DNA from: a virus
Virus record (IMG/VR): IMGVR_UViG_3300023116_005307
Location: 1 to 64,000 of that record
DNA length: 64,000 nt
Strand: one strand, 5' to 3'
A program made the translations under genes and the position numbers. The notes beneath the pieces are model-generated. The model had not been told where the DNA came from. It saw only the letters and a program-made list of their open reading frames with translations, and made no database searches. This document shows positions 18,640-27,655 of the stretch, piece by piece (positions within the stretch are counted from its first letter, which is position 1; every line of letters begins with the position of its first letter).

Positions 18640-19969
18640 TTTAAAAGAATTACTTAATAGTATTAAAATACAACAAGCAAAACAAAACGAAAGTTATGTT
18701 TCTTATGAAAAAGCAACAGGTAAAATTTATAAAATTACCAATCGGAGACCTTTAGATACCGAATACGAAATTGCACCAGTTGCTACAGAAATAGTAAAAC
18801 CTATTTTAGAAGGAACAAAAAGTGTTTCTGATTTTGTAGTTGTATATGATTTTGTATTGAAACAGGTTGTTGTAAAAGAAATTAATTATGAAGATCATTA
18901 TAACAGTGCTAGCTCTTTTATTCATGAATTTTCAAGAACTAGCTCTAGTAACGAAGGACATTCTAGTTTAGAAAAAATATACGACGGTGTAAGTATAGAT
19001 ATTTTTATTAAGCAAGATAGATACAAAAAAGATCAATTAGTCTTTTATAATAACAATATATACAGATTTTTAAAAGACAACAAAGAAAATGAAGATTTTG
19101 ACTTCAATAACGTATTACTTTTTGTTGAAGATGTAAAGTTATCAGATTTGTCAACAAAAGATCATACAGTGTCTTTAGAAGTTTCTGTACCAATATATGA
19201 TGGAGTACATGTTGATGTATGGTATAATGAATTAGAACATGTGGCCGGACAACACGTCTATTATAATGGTAATGTATACAAAATTAAAAAAGACCAAGAA
19301 AGAAATACAAGTTTTAACGAAAGTAATTGTGAATTAATTGTAGAAAATGTAATTCTATACAATGATAGTAATAAGGAACTTGAATTTCAAGATCCAACTA
19401 CCATAGGAGATAAATTTTTAGATAATAACAAACTATATATGATTGATGTGAATGAACTTGTACACAAAAGAGAATTTGGAGACATTTTTTTCTATTCTGG
19501 AAGTAATTTAATAGAATATAATAATGGGCTGAGTGTTATAAATTTAACTACAAAGGATATTTATTCTATAGAAAAAAACTATTTGACCATACACAAAAGT
19601 AATGAGTTATCAAACGGAGACAAAGTTTTAGTAGGCAAAGAGCTATATAGCTTTCACATAGATAAAGAATATGATTTACTTATTAGACAAAACAATAAAT
19701 TAAAAAGATGGGAATTACTTTTAAACCCTACAACTAAAAAATTTATAAAACTTGCAGGTTATTCTACAAATGATACAGTATATTTTAGTATTACTGAAAA
19801 GTATGATCCAAATATCTTACTGAAGTCAATTACAGTATCTGTTGAACAATTGATTCAAGATGACGAAATTTATTTAAAATTTGAAGATGATTGGGATCCT
19901 ACTGATATGGAATTTAGTGTATATACTACAAAATATTTTGAAAATTATGGTCACGAGGTAATTAAATGA
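18632..19969 (+). CDS. Unknown protein with two CBM5/12-like repeats
   Basis: 445 residues, no enzyme motif. Two collinear repeats are visible. One at about 115-168 has YDGVSIDIFIK, FYNNNIYRFLK and VLLFVEDVKL. The other at about 190-244 has YDGVHVDVWYN, YYNGNVYKIKK and CELIVENVIL. The pattern aromatic - GxxVxYNxxxY resembles the carbohydrate-binding module 5/12 layout, though the match is loose. The N-terminal 90 residues (YVSYEKATGKIYKIT) look like a beta-rich structural domain. It might be a virion or sugar-binding protein made together with the surrounding glycosyltransferases. Function unknown. Confidence 0.5.
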   Translation: MSNLKELLNSIKIQQAKQNESYVSYEKATGKIYKITNRRPLDTEYEIAPVATEIVKPILEGTKSVSDFVVVYDFVLKQVVVKEINYEDHYNSASSFIHEFSRTSSSNEGHSSLEKIYDGVSIDIFIKQDRYKKDQLVFYNNNIYRFLKDNKENEDFDFNNVLLFVEDVKLSDLSTKDHTVSLEVSVPIYDGVHVDVWYNELEHVAGQHVYYNGNVYKIKKDQERNTSFNESNCELIVENVILYNDSNKELEFQDPTTIGDKFLDNNKLYMIDVNELVHKREFGDIFFYSGSNLIEYNNGLSVINLTTKDIYSIEKNYLTIHKSNELSNGDKVLVGKELYSFHIDKEYDLLIRQNNKLKRWELLLNPTTKKFIKLAGYSTNDTVYFSITEKYDPNILLKSITVSVEQLIQDDEIYLKFEDDWDPTDMEFSVYTTKYFENYGHEVIK

Positions 19970-20886
19970 GCAAATTCAAACCTATCGATTATGATATTAT
20001 CTATCTATCATATGATGAACCTAATGCAGAAAAAAACTATGCAGATTTATGTAGCAAAGTTCCATGGGCAAAACGTGTGCATGGTGTAAAAGGTTCTGAT
20101 GCAGCACACAAAGCCTGTGCAGAGTTATCAGAAACAGATCGATTTATTACTATAGACGGTGATAATATTATTGACGAAAAATTTCTAAACCAAGAAATAA
20201 ATTTCGATGAACATACTGATTTGTCAAACTGTGTTATTAGTTGGGCAGGCAGAAATGCTGTAAATGGATTAATGTACGGTAACGGAGGGATTAAGTGCTG
20301 GCCCAAAGACTTTGTACTACGTATGCGCACTCATGAAAATGCAGATCCAAATAATGCTCATGCACAAGTAGACTTTTGTTGGGATGTACAATATATTCAA
20401 CAAAATAGTTGTTTTTCAGATGTTTATAATAACGCTACACCACATCAAGCATGGAGGGCAGGATTTAGAGAAGGCGTTAAGATGGCGCTTGATCGTGGTG
20501 TAAAAGTAAGTGTAGAAGAGTTCCATAAAAATCATTGGAAAAATTTGCATAGATTATATATTTGGCTTATGATAGGTGCTGATGTGGAAAATGGTCTATG
20601 GGCTATATATGGTGCTCGAGAAGGTCTGTGGAGAACTATGTGTACAGATTGGGATTATGTAAATGTTCGTGATTTTGATTATTTAAACGAACATTGGGAT
20701 GAGTTAATAGAAACTGTAACAGAAGAAAATTTAGAAAATGAAATAGAACTTTTAGGTGATATACTTATTGAAAAATTAGAGATTCCTATATCTACTGTGC
20801 CACTAAGCGGATCCCAAAGTAAATTCTTCAAAGCAGTCTACACTAATCCTAACAGGATTGATGAAATTATCGATATAGAGGAATAA
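19966..20886 (+). CDS. Glycosyltransferase-like protein (GT2-type)
   Basis: 306 residues. Begins DIIYLSYDEPNAEKNYADL, then AKRVHGVKGSDAAHKAC, and a DGD (D64, D66) at the end of a hydrophobic strand, the usual GT-A metal site. NGLMYGNGGIKCWP follows, with a Gly-rich loop. The gene at 28878 encodes a shorter relative with the same order of motifs (SYKEPNADDN, KRVHDVKG, DAD, NGLVYGYGGIK). Overlaps the previous stop by 4 bp and is 1 bp from the next gene. Acceptor and sugar unknown. Confidence 0.6.
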   Translation: MSKFKPIDYDIIYLSYDEPNAEKNYADLCSKVPWAKRVHGVKGSDAAHKACAELSETDRFITIDGDNIIDEKFLNQEINFDEHTDLSNCVISWAGRNAVNGLMYGNGGIKCWPKDFVLRMRTHENADPNNAHAQVDFCWDVQYIQQNSCFSDVYNNATPHQAWRAGFREGVKMALDRGVKVSVEEFHKNHWKNLHRLYIWLMIGADVENGLWAIYGAREGLWRTMCTDWDYVNVRDFDYLNEHWDELIETVTEENLENEIELLGDILIEKLEIPISTVPLSGSQSKFFKAVYTNPNRIDEIIDIEE

Positions 20887-20887
20887 T

Positions 20888-22162
20888 ATGGAAAAGGTTG
20901 CCATTTATACAAGAGATGATCTAACTGAAGATTACTGGCCTAGAGATCCTAAAGGATTTGCCCTTCACAACTTTCATTGCGGATTAAATAAAGATCTATT
21001 ATTAAAACATCCTGATAAATTTCAAGCGCACGGAGATCCTTATATAGCAGTAGGTGCAGTGCAAAACATAGCTCAAAAAGTTTATACCTTTTTATCAAAA
21101 AAGAATTTTGCGTTTTTTAAAGGTAAGTATTATTTTCCTATACCTTGGAATCCTGTTCATAATGAGTTAAATTTAGATGATGTTATAGATATTCCTCAAG
21201 AACATTTAGACAACATTAAAAATGGTAGATGTAAAATACTTATGATTAACCATATGGAAGGCTGGAATCATGAATCTTTCTTTAAAATAATTATAGATTA
21301 TATAAAAGAAAGGTATAATTTATCATATAATAATTTTGTGATGATGACAGGTAATATGAAAGAACCTTCCTATCCAGTAAAGAACATATATTATAATTGG
21401 TGGGAGCAACAATATTTAGGACAAACTGATTTTAATGTAAACTATTTTGGTAGAGAAGGATTGTTCCATTTGCCAAGGAAAAATAGACAACATAAATTTG
21501 TGTGTTTAAACAGGAGACCACATAAGCACCGTATAGTTCTTGCAAGTTTGCTTTCAAAATATAAACATAAAGGTGTTTTGACTTGTCATAAGATTGTAGA
21601 TGATACAACATATTATTGGGATAAAAATATAGCTGAAATATTAGAAGCAAAAGATAAATTGCCTGATGATACACTAGACAAAATTACAGAATTAGAAAGC
21701 ATTTTACCTCTAAGATTTAATGATGGAATTGATGCAAATGTAGAAAATCCTACAATAGATTTAAAAGTAGAAAAATTTTACGACTCATACTTACACATAG
21801 TAACAGAAACCTACTTACCAAATGATCAAAATTTCTTTAGTGAAAAGATTTTTAAACCTATGATTTTTATGCAGCCTTTTATCTTAATAGGTGCTCATAA
21901 TGATCTTAATTCTTTAAGAAAATTAGGATATAAAACGTTTGATGGAATTATTGACGAAACATATGATACTATAGAAGATGAAATAGATCGTTTTTTAGCA
22001 GCATATAAAGAGATTGAAAATATTATAAACAAATCTGATGCAGAACTTACTAAAATGTATGCAGATTGTTATGATATTTTGGTTCATAATTACTGGCATT
22101 GGGTATATAGAACAAATACAATACATATAAATCTAAGACATGATTTATTAGAGGCACTATAA
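20888..22162 (+). CDS. Glycosyltransferase-like protein (GT-B, GT10-like C-terminus)
   Basis: 424 residues. The recognisable part is C-terminal (about 300-370): LHIVTETYLPNDQNFFSEKIFKP, then PFILIGAHNDLNSLRKLGYKTFDG and DETYD. This E-x-FFSEKxFKPxxxxxPFIxxG pattern is typical of phage and bacterial GT10/fucosyltransferase-like donor sites. FVCLNRRPHKHR in the middle marks the hinge region. Two shorter paralogues lie at 24240 and 26076. A soluble cytoplasmic enzyme is likely; the donor sugar cannot be read from sequence. Confidence 0.6.
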   Translation: MEKVAIYTRDDLTEDYWPRDPKGFALHNFHCGLNKDLLLKHPDKFQAHGDPYIAVGAVQNIAQKVYTFLSKKNFAFFKGKYYFPIPWNPVHNELNLDDVIDIPQEHLDNIKNGRCKILMINHMEGWNHESFFKIIIDYIKERYNLSYNNFVMMTGNMKEPSYPVKNIYYNWWEQQYLGQTDFNVNYFGREGLFHLPRKNRQHKFVCLNRRPHKHRIVLASLLSKYKHKGVLTCHKIVDDTTYYWDKNIAEILEAKDKLPDDTLDKITELESILPLRFNDGIDANVENPTIDLKVEKFYDSYLHIVTETYLPNDQNFFSEKIFKPMIFMQPFILIGAHNDLNSLRKLGYKTFDGIIDETYDTIEDEIDRFLAAYKEIENIINKSDAELTKMYADCYDILVHNYWHWVYRTNTIHINLRHDLLEAL

Positions 22163-22177
22163 AGTTGGATGCAGTAA

Positions 22178-22825
22178 ATGAAAAGATTAGTAGCATTTGG
22201 ATGTAGTTATGCTTACGGACACGGATTACAAGATTGTTGTGAAAAGGACGGACAACCTGGTCCGTTGCCTAGTAACTTTGCATGGCCTGCTGTAATAGCA
22301 AAAAAACTACATATAGAACTTAGTAATCAATCAAGACCAGGAAGTTCTAATATAGAAATTCTACATAAAATAAAAAGTTTTAGTTTTCGAAAAGATGACA
22401 TATGTATAATACATTGGTCGTTTATAGAACGTTGGTGCAAAATTTTAGACCAAGTAGATAAAATAGGATATCAAACTATAGGACCATGGCAAGATAATAA
22501 AATTGCAAAAAGTTTTTTTAACAGTATTTACAATGACACTACAGGAGTATTTCTTTCAAAAGTACATGCAGACTTCGTAGGATATTATTTAAAAGACATA
22601 GGAATAAAATATATAAGTTTTGAACCGATTATATATCATACAGTGAGAAATACCCTAAAATTAAACTATACTACACCTCACGATTATAAAAATTTATGTC
22701 ATTTTCATAACAAACAACTTTATCCTTTTGCTGATACAGCGTTAGACAGCGCACATCCTGGTCCTGAAACACACAAACGATTTGCAGAATACATACTAGA
22801 GGAATATCCTTGGCTAAAAGATTAA
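22178..22825 (+). CDS. SGNH/GDSL-like hydrolase
   Basis: 215 residues. The N-terminus is MKRLVAFGCSYAYGHGL, where the Ser of GCSY is the candidate nucleophile (block I). NQSRPGSSN gives the Gly/Asn of blocks II-III, and DSAHPGPETH near the C-terminus gives the Asp-x-x-His pair of block V. These are the signature positions of SGNH hydrolases, which often remove or add acyl groups on sugars. No signal peptide, so it is probably cytoplasmic. It lies between glycosyltransferase and radical SAM genes, which fits a role in tailoring a glycan or lipid intermediate. Confidence 0.65.
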   Translation: MKRLVAFGCSYAYGHGLQDCCEKDGQPGPLPSNFAWPAVIAKKLHIELSNQSRPGSSNIEILHKIKSFSFRKDDICIIHWSFIERWCKILDQVDKIGYQTIGPWQDNKIAKSFFNSIYNDTTGVFLSKVHADFVGYYLKDIGIKYISFEPIIYHTVRNTLKLNYTTPHDYKNLCHFHNKQLYPFADTALDSAHPGPETHKRFAEYILEEYPWLKD

Positions 22826-24255
22826 CAGAAACAGACCCACAAGCAGCCGCACTAGAAGTGATTCCTTTGTTAGAGGAAATATCACCTAGTATGTGTATGG
22901 CTAAGTGGTTGTGGTCAAGTATTCATTTAACAACTGGACTTACTAACAGTTGTTTTCTACCACCTTTACATAAAATAGATGCAGCAGAAGTAGAAGTAAA
23001 TCCTAAAGCATTACACAATACAGCACAAAAGAAACAAGAACGTGCTGCAATGCTATGCGGAGAAAAACCAGAAGGCTGCTCAACCTGTTGGCGTGTAGAA
23101 GCAATGCAGGGAGATCATCTTAGTGACAGATTTTATCGTTCGTCAGAGTCCTGGGCACAAGATGGTTGGGACGATGTAATTTCTAAAGGTGCAAAAGGTG
23201 ATATTGAACCACGCTATCTAGAAGTAAACTTTAATCATGCTTGTAATCTAGCGTGTTCATACTGTTCTCCACATCTAAGTTCTAAGTGGGCAGAAGACAT
23301 CGAAGCAAACGGTCCGTACCCTACTCTAGTACCACACAACAGTATAGATTACTTTAAGCAAACAGGACAATATCCAATCCCTGTTAGAGAACACAATCCA
23401 TATGTAGAAGCATTTTGGAAATGGTGGCCTGAACTATATCCTAAACTAAAACATTTTCGTATGACAGGCGGTGAACCGTTACTTGACAAGAATACATTTC
23501 GTGTATTAGACTATGTTGTAGACAACGGACGTCCTGATCTAGATATGAGCATTACTAGTAACGCTAGTGTGCCTGAAAAAAACTGGAATCGCTTTGTAGA
23601 CACTGTAAGTTTTATTACTGAATACAATAAATTAAATTCGTTTAGACTATTTGTAAGTGTAGACGGGTGGGGCAAGCAAGCAGAATATATGCGCAACGGT
23701 CTAGACTTTGAACAGTTATGGAACAACGTAAACAACTATCTAGCAAAGACGCACAACGGTCTAGTAACGTTTATTATTACGTTTAATATGTTGAGCTTGC
23801 CAAGCATTAAACGCTTGCTAGAGGGCATATATGCGCTGCAAAAGGCCCATAACGTGCGTAAAGTACGCAGAGACGAAGACACAGGTAAATTAACGCACTA
23901 CGGCAATCATCGTGTGTTTGTTGATACACCTGCACTACATCATCCTGCTTGGCAGAGCCTAAAACTTGCGCCACAAGAGTATTGGCATTATGCAGAAGAA
24001 GCATTAGAGTTTATGAGAGCTCATCCTGATGGACAACGAGAAACACGATGGACAGGATTTAAACCGCACCAAATTGCTAGATTTGAACGCTCAATAGAAT
24101 TTATGAAACAAGGGTTTGCTACAGAACAAGAACGTACGGAAGCACAGCAAAACTTTGTAAAATTTTTTACAGAGTATGATAAGCGTCGCGGAATAGATTT
24201 TGAAACTACGTTTCCTGAATACAAGGAATTAAAAGATAAATGGAACAAAGATTAA
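22810..24255 (+). CDS. Radical SAM protein, twitch type
   Basis: 481 residues. C145-x3-C149-x2-C152 (CNLACSYC) binds the SAM-cleaving 4Fe-4S cluster. MTGGEPLL follows at about 220 as the GGE motif. Cysteines upstream (about C29, C83, C90, C93 in a CSTCW context) suggest the N-terminal half-auxiliary-cluster region found in phage twitch-domain radical SAM proteins. TTG start with AGAGGA eight bases upstream, inside the preceding gene; an ATG about 27 codons downstream is possible. It is visibly richer in G and C than its neighbours. Substrate unknown; it is followed by an overlapping glycosyltransferase gene. Confidence 0.75.
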   Translation: MAKRLTETDPQAAALEVIPLLEEISPSMCMAKWLWSSIHLTTGLTNSCFLPPLHKIDAAEVEVNPKALHNTAQKKQERAAMLCGEKPEGCSTCWRVEAMQGDHLSDRFYRSSESWAQDGWDDVISKGAKGDIEPRYLEVNFNHACNLACSYCSPHLSSKWAEDIEANGPYPTLVPHNSIDYFKQTGQYPIPVREHNPYVEAFWKWWPELYPKLKHFRMTGGEPLLDKNTFRVLDYVVDNGRPDLDMSITSNASVPEKNWNRFVDTVSFITEYNKLNSFRLFVSVDGWGKQAEYMRNGLDFEQLWNNVNNYLAKTHNGLVTFIITFNMLSLPSIKRLLEGIYALQKAHNVRKVRRDEDTGKLTHYGNHRVFVDTPALHHPAWQSLKLAPQEYWHYAEEALEFMRAHPDGQRETRWTGFKPHQIARFERSIEFMKQGFATEQERTEAQQNFVKFFTEYDKRRGIDFETTFPEYKELKDKWNKD

Positions 24256-25493
24256 CTAGTCCTAACGATACAGGTTTATTCAGTAATGTTGCCCTAGGAA
24301 AAGTATGGTTTCCGTCACTAACAACAAAATTACAACAAGGGTGGAATACCTCATTTTCAAATTTAAAAAAAACATATTTTAAAAAAGTTAATACACCATA
24401 TGCAGTGTATTTTAGCGTTGATAAAATCCAATGGTTAGAATCTAACAATGCTATAATATCAGATAAAAATAGAGAAGTTTGTAATAAAAAAGGATTAAAA
24501 TTTTATCTGTGGGAACCCTTATCAACATATGATACTAGAGTAAATAAAGATGGTATTTATACTGCCTGGAGTGAGACAGATGCAAAATATATTAGAGCTA
24601 GAGAACTAGACAGTATTCAACAGTATGTACAAAAAAATCAATTAACAACTGTTGAAGTATATACTCCTAGTTTTAATTGCAAAAAATATTTTCAAAAGAA
24701 TTATCCGGAGTTTGAAATTGACTGTACACCAGTAGGATGGATATATCCTGCAACAATTAATGTTGACAAACAAGAAGGATATATGGATGCAGATAAAATA
24801 ACAAAAAAATTCTGGTGTGGAAATTGGCGATATGCTAGCCATAGGCACTGTGTGGCAAGTTATCTTGTTAGTCAAACAGATAGTTATAATTTAAGTTGGT
24901 TATATGAAAGTAATATAGAAATATTAAAAACACAATCCAATTTTACTTTGCCAAAAATAGATTCATTAAGTTTAGGTGCTGCACTTTTAGATAACATTGC
25001 TCCTAAGAGTATGGATCGTGCTGTAGATAAAAAATTAAAAATTGACGAATATATAGATATACACATAGATACAAATCCAAAAAACGCATATGCAGAATGC
25101 TTTTGTGCAATAGTCAATGAAACACGATATACAGAACCAACAGGATTGTTGACAGAAAAGATAATGAATGCTATGCTTAATTATAGACCTTTTATTATGG
25201 TCGGACCTACTCATAACCTTGAGTATATGAAACGATGGGGATTTATGACATTTGATCAATGGTTTGACGAAAGTTATGATAAAGAACATGATCATTCTAA
25301 AAGAATGGAAAAAATATTTGATTTAATAGATTGGATTAATTCAAAAACTATAGAAGAGTTGAAAACAATGTATGAAGAAATGCAGTTTGTTTTATTACAC
25401 AACAAAACATGGATAGAAGAATTACAAGAACGTTTATTAGAAAAACCAATTACAAAAAACAGTATATATAAAAGGATACGTCATGATAATTAA
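24240..25493 (+). CDS. Glycosyltransferase-like protein (GT10-like C-terminus)
   Basis: 417 residues. The C-terminal donor-site pattern, FCAIVNETRYTEPTGLLTEK then RPFIMVGPTHNLEYMKRWGF and TFDQW..SYD, matches the family of the genes at 20888 and 26076. A WCGNWRYASHRH segment near residue 200 corresponds to the RR/H hinge of those proteins. The first 150 residues show no known motif. Overlaps the radical SAM gene upstream by 16 bp and the acyltransferase downstream by 11 bp. Confidence 0.55.
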   Translation: MEQRLTSPNDTGLFSNVALGKVWFPSLTTKLQQGWNTSFSNLKKTYFKKVNTPYAVYFSVDKIQWLESNNAIISDKNREVCNKKGLKFYLWEPLSTYDTRVNKDGIYTAWSETDAKYIRARELDSIQQYVQKNQLTTVEVYTPSFNCKKYFQKNYPEFEIDCTPVGWIYPATINVDKQEGYMDADKITKKFWCGNWRYASHRHCVASYLVSQTDSYNLSWLYESNIEILKTQSNFTLPKIDSLSLGAALLDNIAPKSMDRAVDKKLKIDEYIDIHIDTNPKNAYAECFCAIVNETRYTEPTGLLTEKIMNAMLNYRPFIMVGPTHNLEYMKRWGFMTFDQWFDESYDKEHDHSKRMEKIFDLIDWINSKTIEELKTMYEEMQFVLLHNKTWIEELQERLLEKPITKNSIYKRIRHDN

Positions 25494-26079
25494 AAATGAC
25501 AAACCACTAAAAATTATTGGATATGATCAAAGTATCCTAACACAAGACAGCATGTTTTATGGTAAGAACTTTGTTAATGAAGATTGTAGTATTATGAGTC
25601 CGCAAGAGTTTAAGAAACTGCAAAGCAAAAATGACTTTCAGTACTTTATAGGATTTGCATTAGACTTGCAGGAACGTGCGCAAACAGTAGATTTGTTAGA
25701 CGAGTATGACTGTGATTGTGTAACGTATATTCATGATACTGCTGTTATACACGAAGGTGCTGTAATTGGTAAAGGTTCGTGTGTTGCTAACTTTAGTACA
25801 GTCATGCAAGGTGCTGTAGTGGGCAAACACTGCTTTATTGAAACATACTGTTTGATTAGTCACGATGTCACTGTAGGCGATAATTGTATGTTCCATAGTG
25901 GGTCTATGATTGCTGGTAAAACAAACATAGGCAAGAATTGTATGTTTAATTTTAAAAGTGGTGCAATAAACAAAATAGACATATGTGATAATGTTACTGT
26001 TGGTGCATTTTCTAATGTTACTAAGCCTATTGAAGCACCAGGAGTTTATGTAGGTTCGCCTGCAAGAAAATTAAAATGA
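25483..26079 (+). CDS. Sugar O/N-acyltransferase with hexapeptide repeats
   Basis: 198 residues. From about residue 80 the sequence consists of left-handed beta-helix hexapeptide repeats (VIHEGAVIGKGSCVANF, VMQGAVVGKHCFIE, ISHDVTVGDNCMFHSG, MIAGKTNIGKNCMFNF). It ends VYVGSPARKLK, the usual C-terminus of NeuD/PglD-type sugar acyltransferases. The catalytic His is probably the one in LISHDV. The N-terminal 75 residues are short of a complete Rossmann-like PglD domain. Such enzymes transfer acetyl groups to amino sugars. It lies two genes before an aminotransferase and three before a sugar dehydrogenase. Confidence 0.75.
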   Translation: MIIKNDKPLKIIGYDQSILTQDSMFYGKNFVNEDCSIMSPQEFKKLQSKNDFQYFIGFALDLQERAQTVDLLDEYDCDCVTYIHDTAVIHEGAVIGKGSCVANFSTVMQGAVVGKHCFIETYCLISHDVTVGDNCMFHSGSMIAGKTNIGKNCMFNFKSGAINKIDICDNVTVGAFSNVTKPIEAPGVYVGSPARKLK

Positions 26080-27044
26080 AATATTTAAACGTTTGGAAAG
26101 ACATACATCCAAAAATAAACAAAAATGGAATAGAATATTTTATAAATTTTTTAATTGATTATTCTAAGGTAGAACCTATAGGGTTAATGTGTGCAGAGGA
26201 GGCAAGTTTACACAAGTTTATTCCGTTTCTTGATAATGAAAATTTTTTAAATATAAAAAATATACATGTAGTAAATGGCGGATATGATACTAATTATTAC
26301 AATACTTTTTTTAATAATTTTACAAATATTACTCAAGAATGCTGGCCTTTATATTTTTTATATGAAACTTTCTATCATAATACCTTTGACCCAACACATA
26401 ATAAAATAGATAGATTATTCTTATGTATGAATTATAGACCTAGATTACATAGGAAAAAACTATTAGATGAATTAAGTAAGGCAAATTTATTAAAGAATAA
26501 CTATTTTACTTGGCATGATCCTAAATATAATGATAATTTTACTCCAGATTTTGATGAAGGAGATTATAACTGGAAATATTGGATACCTGAAAAAACAATA
26601 CTTAATACTACTTGGGATCAGTATGCTCCTCCACTTGAAATATATAAGAGTGCAATTAGTTTAATTACTGAGTCTTTTTTGCACTGTCCATTTGTAACAG
26701 AAAAAACTTGGAACGCTATTATTTCAAAACGTCCGTTTATTATTTTAGGCGCACCCGGCATACACAATTACTTAGAGAGCTTAGGTTTTATTTTATCAGA
26801 TGAGATAGATTACTCATTTGATAAAATAGTTGATAACGATGATAGAATAAAAGCAATTGTAAGAGAACTACAACGATTAAATTGTTTAGATATTCAAGAA
26901 TTTTTCCAAAAAACAGTACAAGTAAATGAACATAATTATTGTAATGCTATAAAAATTATAAAATCAGAAAAGCATTCAATTCATGTTGCAGAACATTACA
27001 AAAATATTATAGAAAGAACAAGGTACAAGATAAATGAGCTTTGA
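26076..27044 (+). CDS. Glycosyltransferase-like protein (GT10-like C-terminus)
   Basis: 322 residues, shorter than the paralogues at 20888 and 24240. The donor-side block is ISLITESFLHCPFVTEKTWN followed by RPFIILGAPGIHNYLESLGF and DYSFD, again the E-x-TEKxxxxxxxxxPFIxxG pattern. A LCMNYRPRLHRK segment near residue 115 matches the hinge. It starts in a 4 bp overlap with the acyltransferase and overlaps the aminotransferase downstream by 11 bp, so the genes are probably translationally coupled. Confidence 0.6.
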   Translation: MKYLNVWKDIHPKINKNGIEYFINFLIDYSKVEPIGLMCAEEASLHKFIPFLDNENFLNIKNIHVVNGGYDTNYYNTFFNNFTNITQECWPLYFLYETFYHNTFDPTHNKIDRLFLCMNYRPRLHRKKLLDELSKANLLKNNYFTWHDPKYNDNFTPDFDEGDYNWKYWIPEKTILNTTWDQYAPPLEIYKSAISLITESFLHCPFVTEKTWNAIISKRPFIILGAPGIHNYLESLGFILSDEIDYSFDKIVDNDDRIKAIVRELQRLNCLDIQEFFQKTVQVNEHNYCNAIKIIKSEKHSIHVAEHYKNIIERTRYKINEL

Positions 27045-27630
27045 TGCTGTAGAAAAATTTGAGGAGAAAATTGCACAATTTTTTGGCGCACCTTATGCTG
27101 TTGCTGTAGACAGTTGTACTCATGCTATAGAATTATGTTTAAGATATAAAAAAGTCAAACATACAGCATGTCCTAAACATACCTACTTGAGTATTCCTAT
27201 GACGTTTGAAAAATTAGGAATAAAATACAGATTACTTGATGCTAAATGGAAAGAATATTATTATCTAGCAAACACCAACATAATTGATGCCGCAGTTACA
27301 TGGCGAGAAAATAGTTATGTTCCTAACTCTTTTATGTGTATTAGTTTTCAATATAAAAAACATTTAAGTTTAGGACGGGGAGGAATGATATTGTGCGACA
27401 GTGCATTAGATCGTGCAGAGCTAATAAAAATGAGCTATGATGGTAGACATCGAAATGCTCCATGGGCAGAACAAGAAGTATACCAAATAGGCTATCATTA
27501 TTATATGACTCCTGAAACAGCAAATTTAGGTTTATACAATTTTCAAGATGCAAAAAATAGAATTGCTAAAACTTGGACTTGGAACGATTATCCTGATCTG
27601 TCTATGATGCCTGTTTTTAAAAATAAATAA
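27034..27630 (+). CDS. DegT/DnrJ/StrS-type aminotransferase, half-length
   Basis: 198 residues, against about 370 for the family. Visible family marks: AVAVDSCTHAIELCL (PLP phosphate binding), HTYLSIPM, NIIDAAVTW with D85 as the pyridine-nitrogen Asp, and SFQYKKHLSLGRGGMI with K108 or K109 as the Schiff-base lysine. A MSYDGR segment follows the Lys loop. The C-terminal small domain is missing: the frame ends at TAA straight after MMPVFKNK. I saw no frameshifted continuation, and the next gene starts 25 bp later. It is either a minimal enzyme or a decayed one. The family makes amino sugars or 3-amino-3-deoxy sugars. Confidence 0.65.
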   Translation: MSFDAVEKFEEKIAQFFGAPYAVAVDSCTHAIELCLRYKKVKHTACPKHTYLSIPMTFEKLGIKYRLLDAKWKEYYYLANTNIIDAAVTWRENSYVPNSFMCISFQYKKHLSLGRGGMILCDSALDRAELIKMSYDGRHRNAPWAEQEVYQIGYHYYMTPETANLGLYNFQDAKNRIAKTWTWNDYPDLSMMPVFKNK

Positions 27631-27640
27631 TATACGCATA
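27622..27640 (+). promoter_or_regulatory. AATAAATA box followed by ACGCATAT element
   Basis: AATAAATA at 27622-27629 overlaps the end of the upstream gene and is followed within a few bases by TATACGCATA, then an AGGAG at 27645. A similar pairing is found on the - strand at 49838-49821 and 53922-53904. It may let the dehydrogenase and downstream genes be transcribed late. Confidence 0.35.
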
Positions 27641-27655
27641 TTATAGGAGTAAAGA

